Below, in pieces: positions 63,969 through 64,000 of a stretch of DNA of 64,000 nt. How positions within the stretch are numbered: position 1 is the stretch's first letter; each line of letters begins with the position of its first letter. Source of the stretch: Lachnospiraceae bacterium (lineage in GTDB: Bacteria > Bacillota > Clostridia > Lachnospirales > Lachnospiraceae); the NCBI GenBank assembly GCA_019423745.1, contig JAHZAV010000001.1, positions 124,001 through 188,000 of the forward strand. The letters run 5' to 3'. The translations under genes and the position numbers were made by a program. Under the pieces are notes generated by a model. It made no database searches and was not told the DNA's origin. It was given only the letters and a program-made list of their open reading frames with translations.

Positions 63969-64000
63969 ATTTTCACCTACTTTACTCCCCGTTTAAAATG

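Noticed and set aside
1..64000. CRISPR, prophage, tRNA, rRNA or insertion sequence
   Set aside because: No regular direct repeats with spacers, no transposase/integrase-like frame and no clover-leaf candidate noticed in the intergenic gaps.

Overview
The window is about 64 kb of a low-to-moderate GC Firmicutes chromosome. It most likely comes from a spore-forming member of the Lachnospiraceae/Clostridia. Indicators are an L27 protein with a cleavable N-terminal extension next to its protease Prp, an alpha/beta small acid-soluble spore protein, GerW (YtfJ), YlbJ, a RecU-type resolvase, short-form HisG with HisZ, and strong AGGAGG ribosome binding sites. Almost every gene lies on the minus strand; only ylbJ (51524-52462) is clearly plus. 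I see no rRNA, tRNA, CRISPR array, phage or intact insertion sequence.

Layout, in window order (transcription mostly runs right to left). 1-3.9 kb: ribosome/Obg cluster rplU-prp-rpmA-obgE-yhbY-nadD-yqeK, with a good promoter and probable L21 leader. 4-11.4 kb: asnA, a metal-dependent hydrolase, a CBS protein, aspartokinase, a HAD phosphatase, YbaK and the paired radical-SAM genes TIGR03936/TIGR03960. 11.4-18.1 kb: a small membrane protein, a long COG5610-type HAD protein, proC, an L-2-amino-thiazoline-4-carboxylate hydrolase family protein, a nucleoside hydrolase and a TVP38 membrane protein. 18.2-23.9 kb: one 1899-residue surface protein with leucine-rich repeats, alternating CnaB-like and FIVAR-like modules and an atypical sorting signal.

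24.1-35.9 kb is the most interesting part. It is a tightly packed operon of an Fe-S oxidoreductase, TVP38 protein, C_GCAxxG_C_C protein, a fused pair of glycosyltransferase-like domains of the 'rSAM/selenodomain-associated' families 1 and 2, a degenerate APH/choline-kinase-like protein, a four-gene YnjBCD-like ABC importer, a membrane acyltransferase, a rhodanese lipoprotein and a family 2 glycosyltransferase. Its content parallels the uncharacterised E. coli ydjXYZ-ynjABCDEF locus. I infer an uptake and processing route for a sulfur-, selenium- or metalloid-containing or glycosylated compound, but the cargo cannot be read from sequence.

36-42 kb: two small hypothetical genes and the partial histidine operon hisZ-hisG-hisD-hisB-hisIE. 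It is driven by a perfect consensus promoter inside the recU 3' end; HisIE carries an extra, apparently inactive HisF-like domain. 42-51.4 kb: recU, two pseudouridine synthases, SDR, YgiQ radical SAM, RsmF-type methyltransferase, an M23 peptidase and PepD. 51.5-64 kb: ylbJ, a coiled-coil protein, coaD, rsmD, a SASP gene, recG, the DAK2/FakA and Asp23 pair, rpmB, a 49-residue membrane ORF, gerW, DUF2953, a small hypothetical gene, and a class B PBP with its RodA/FtsW partner, whose reading frames overlap.
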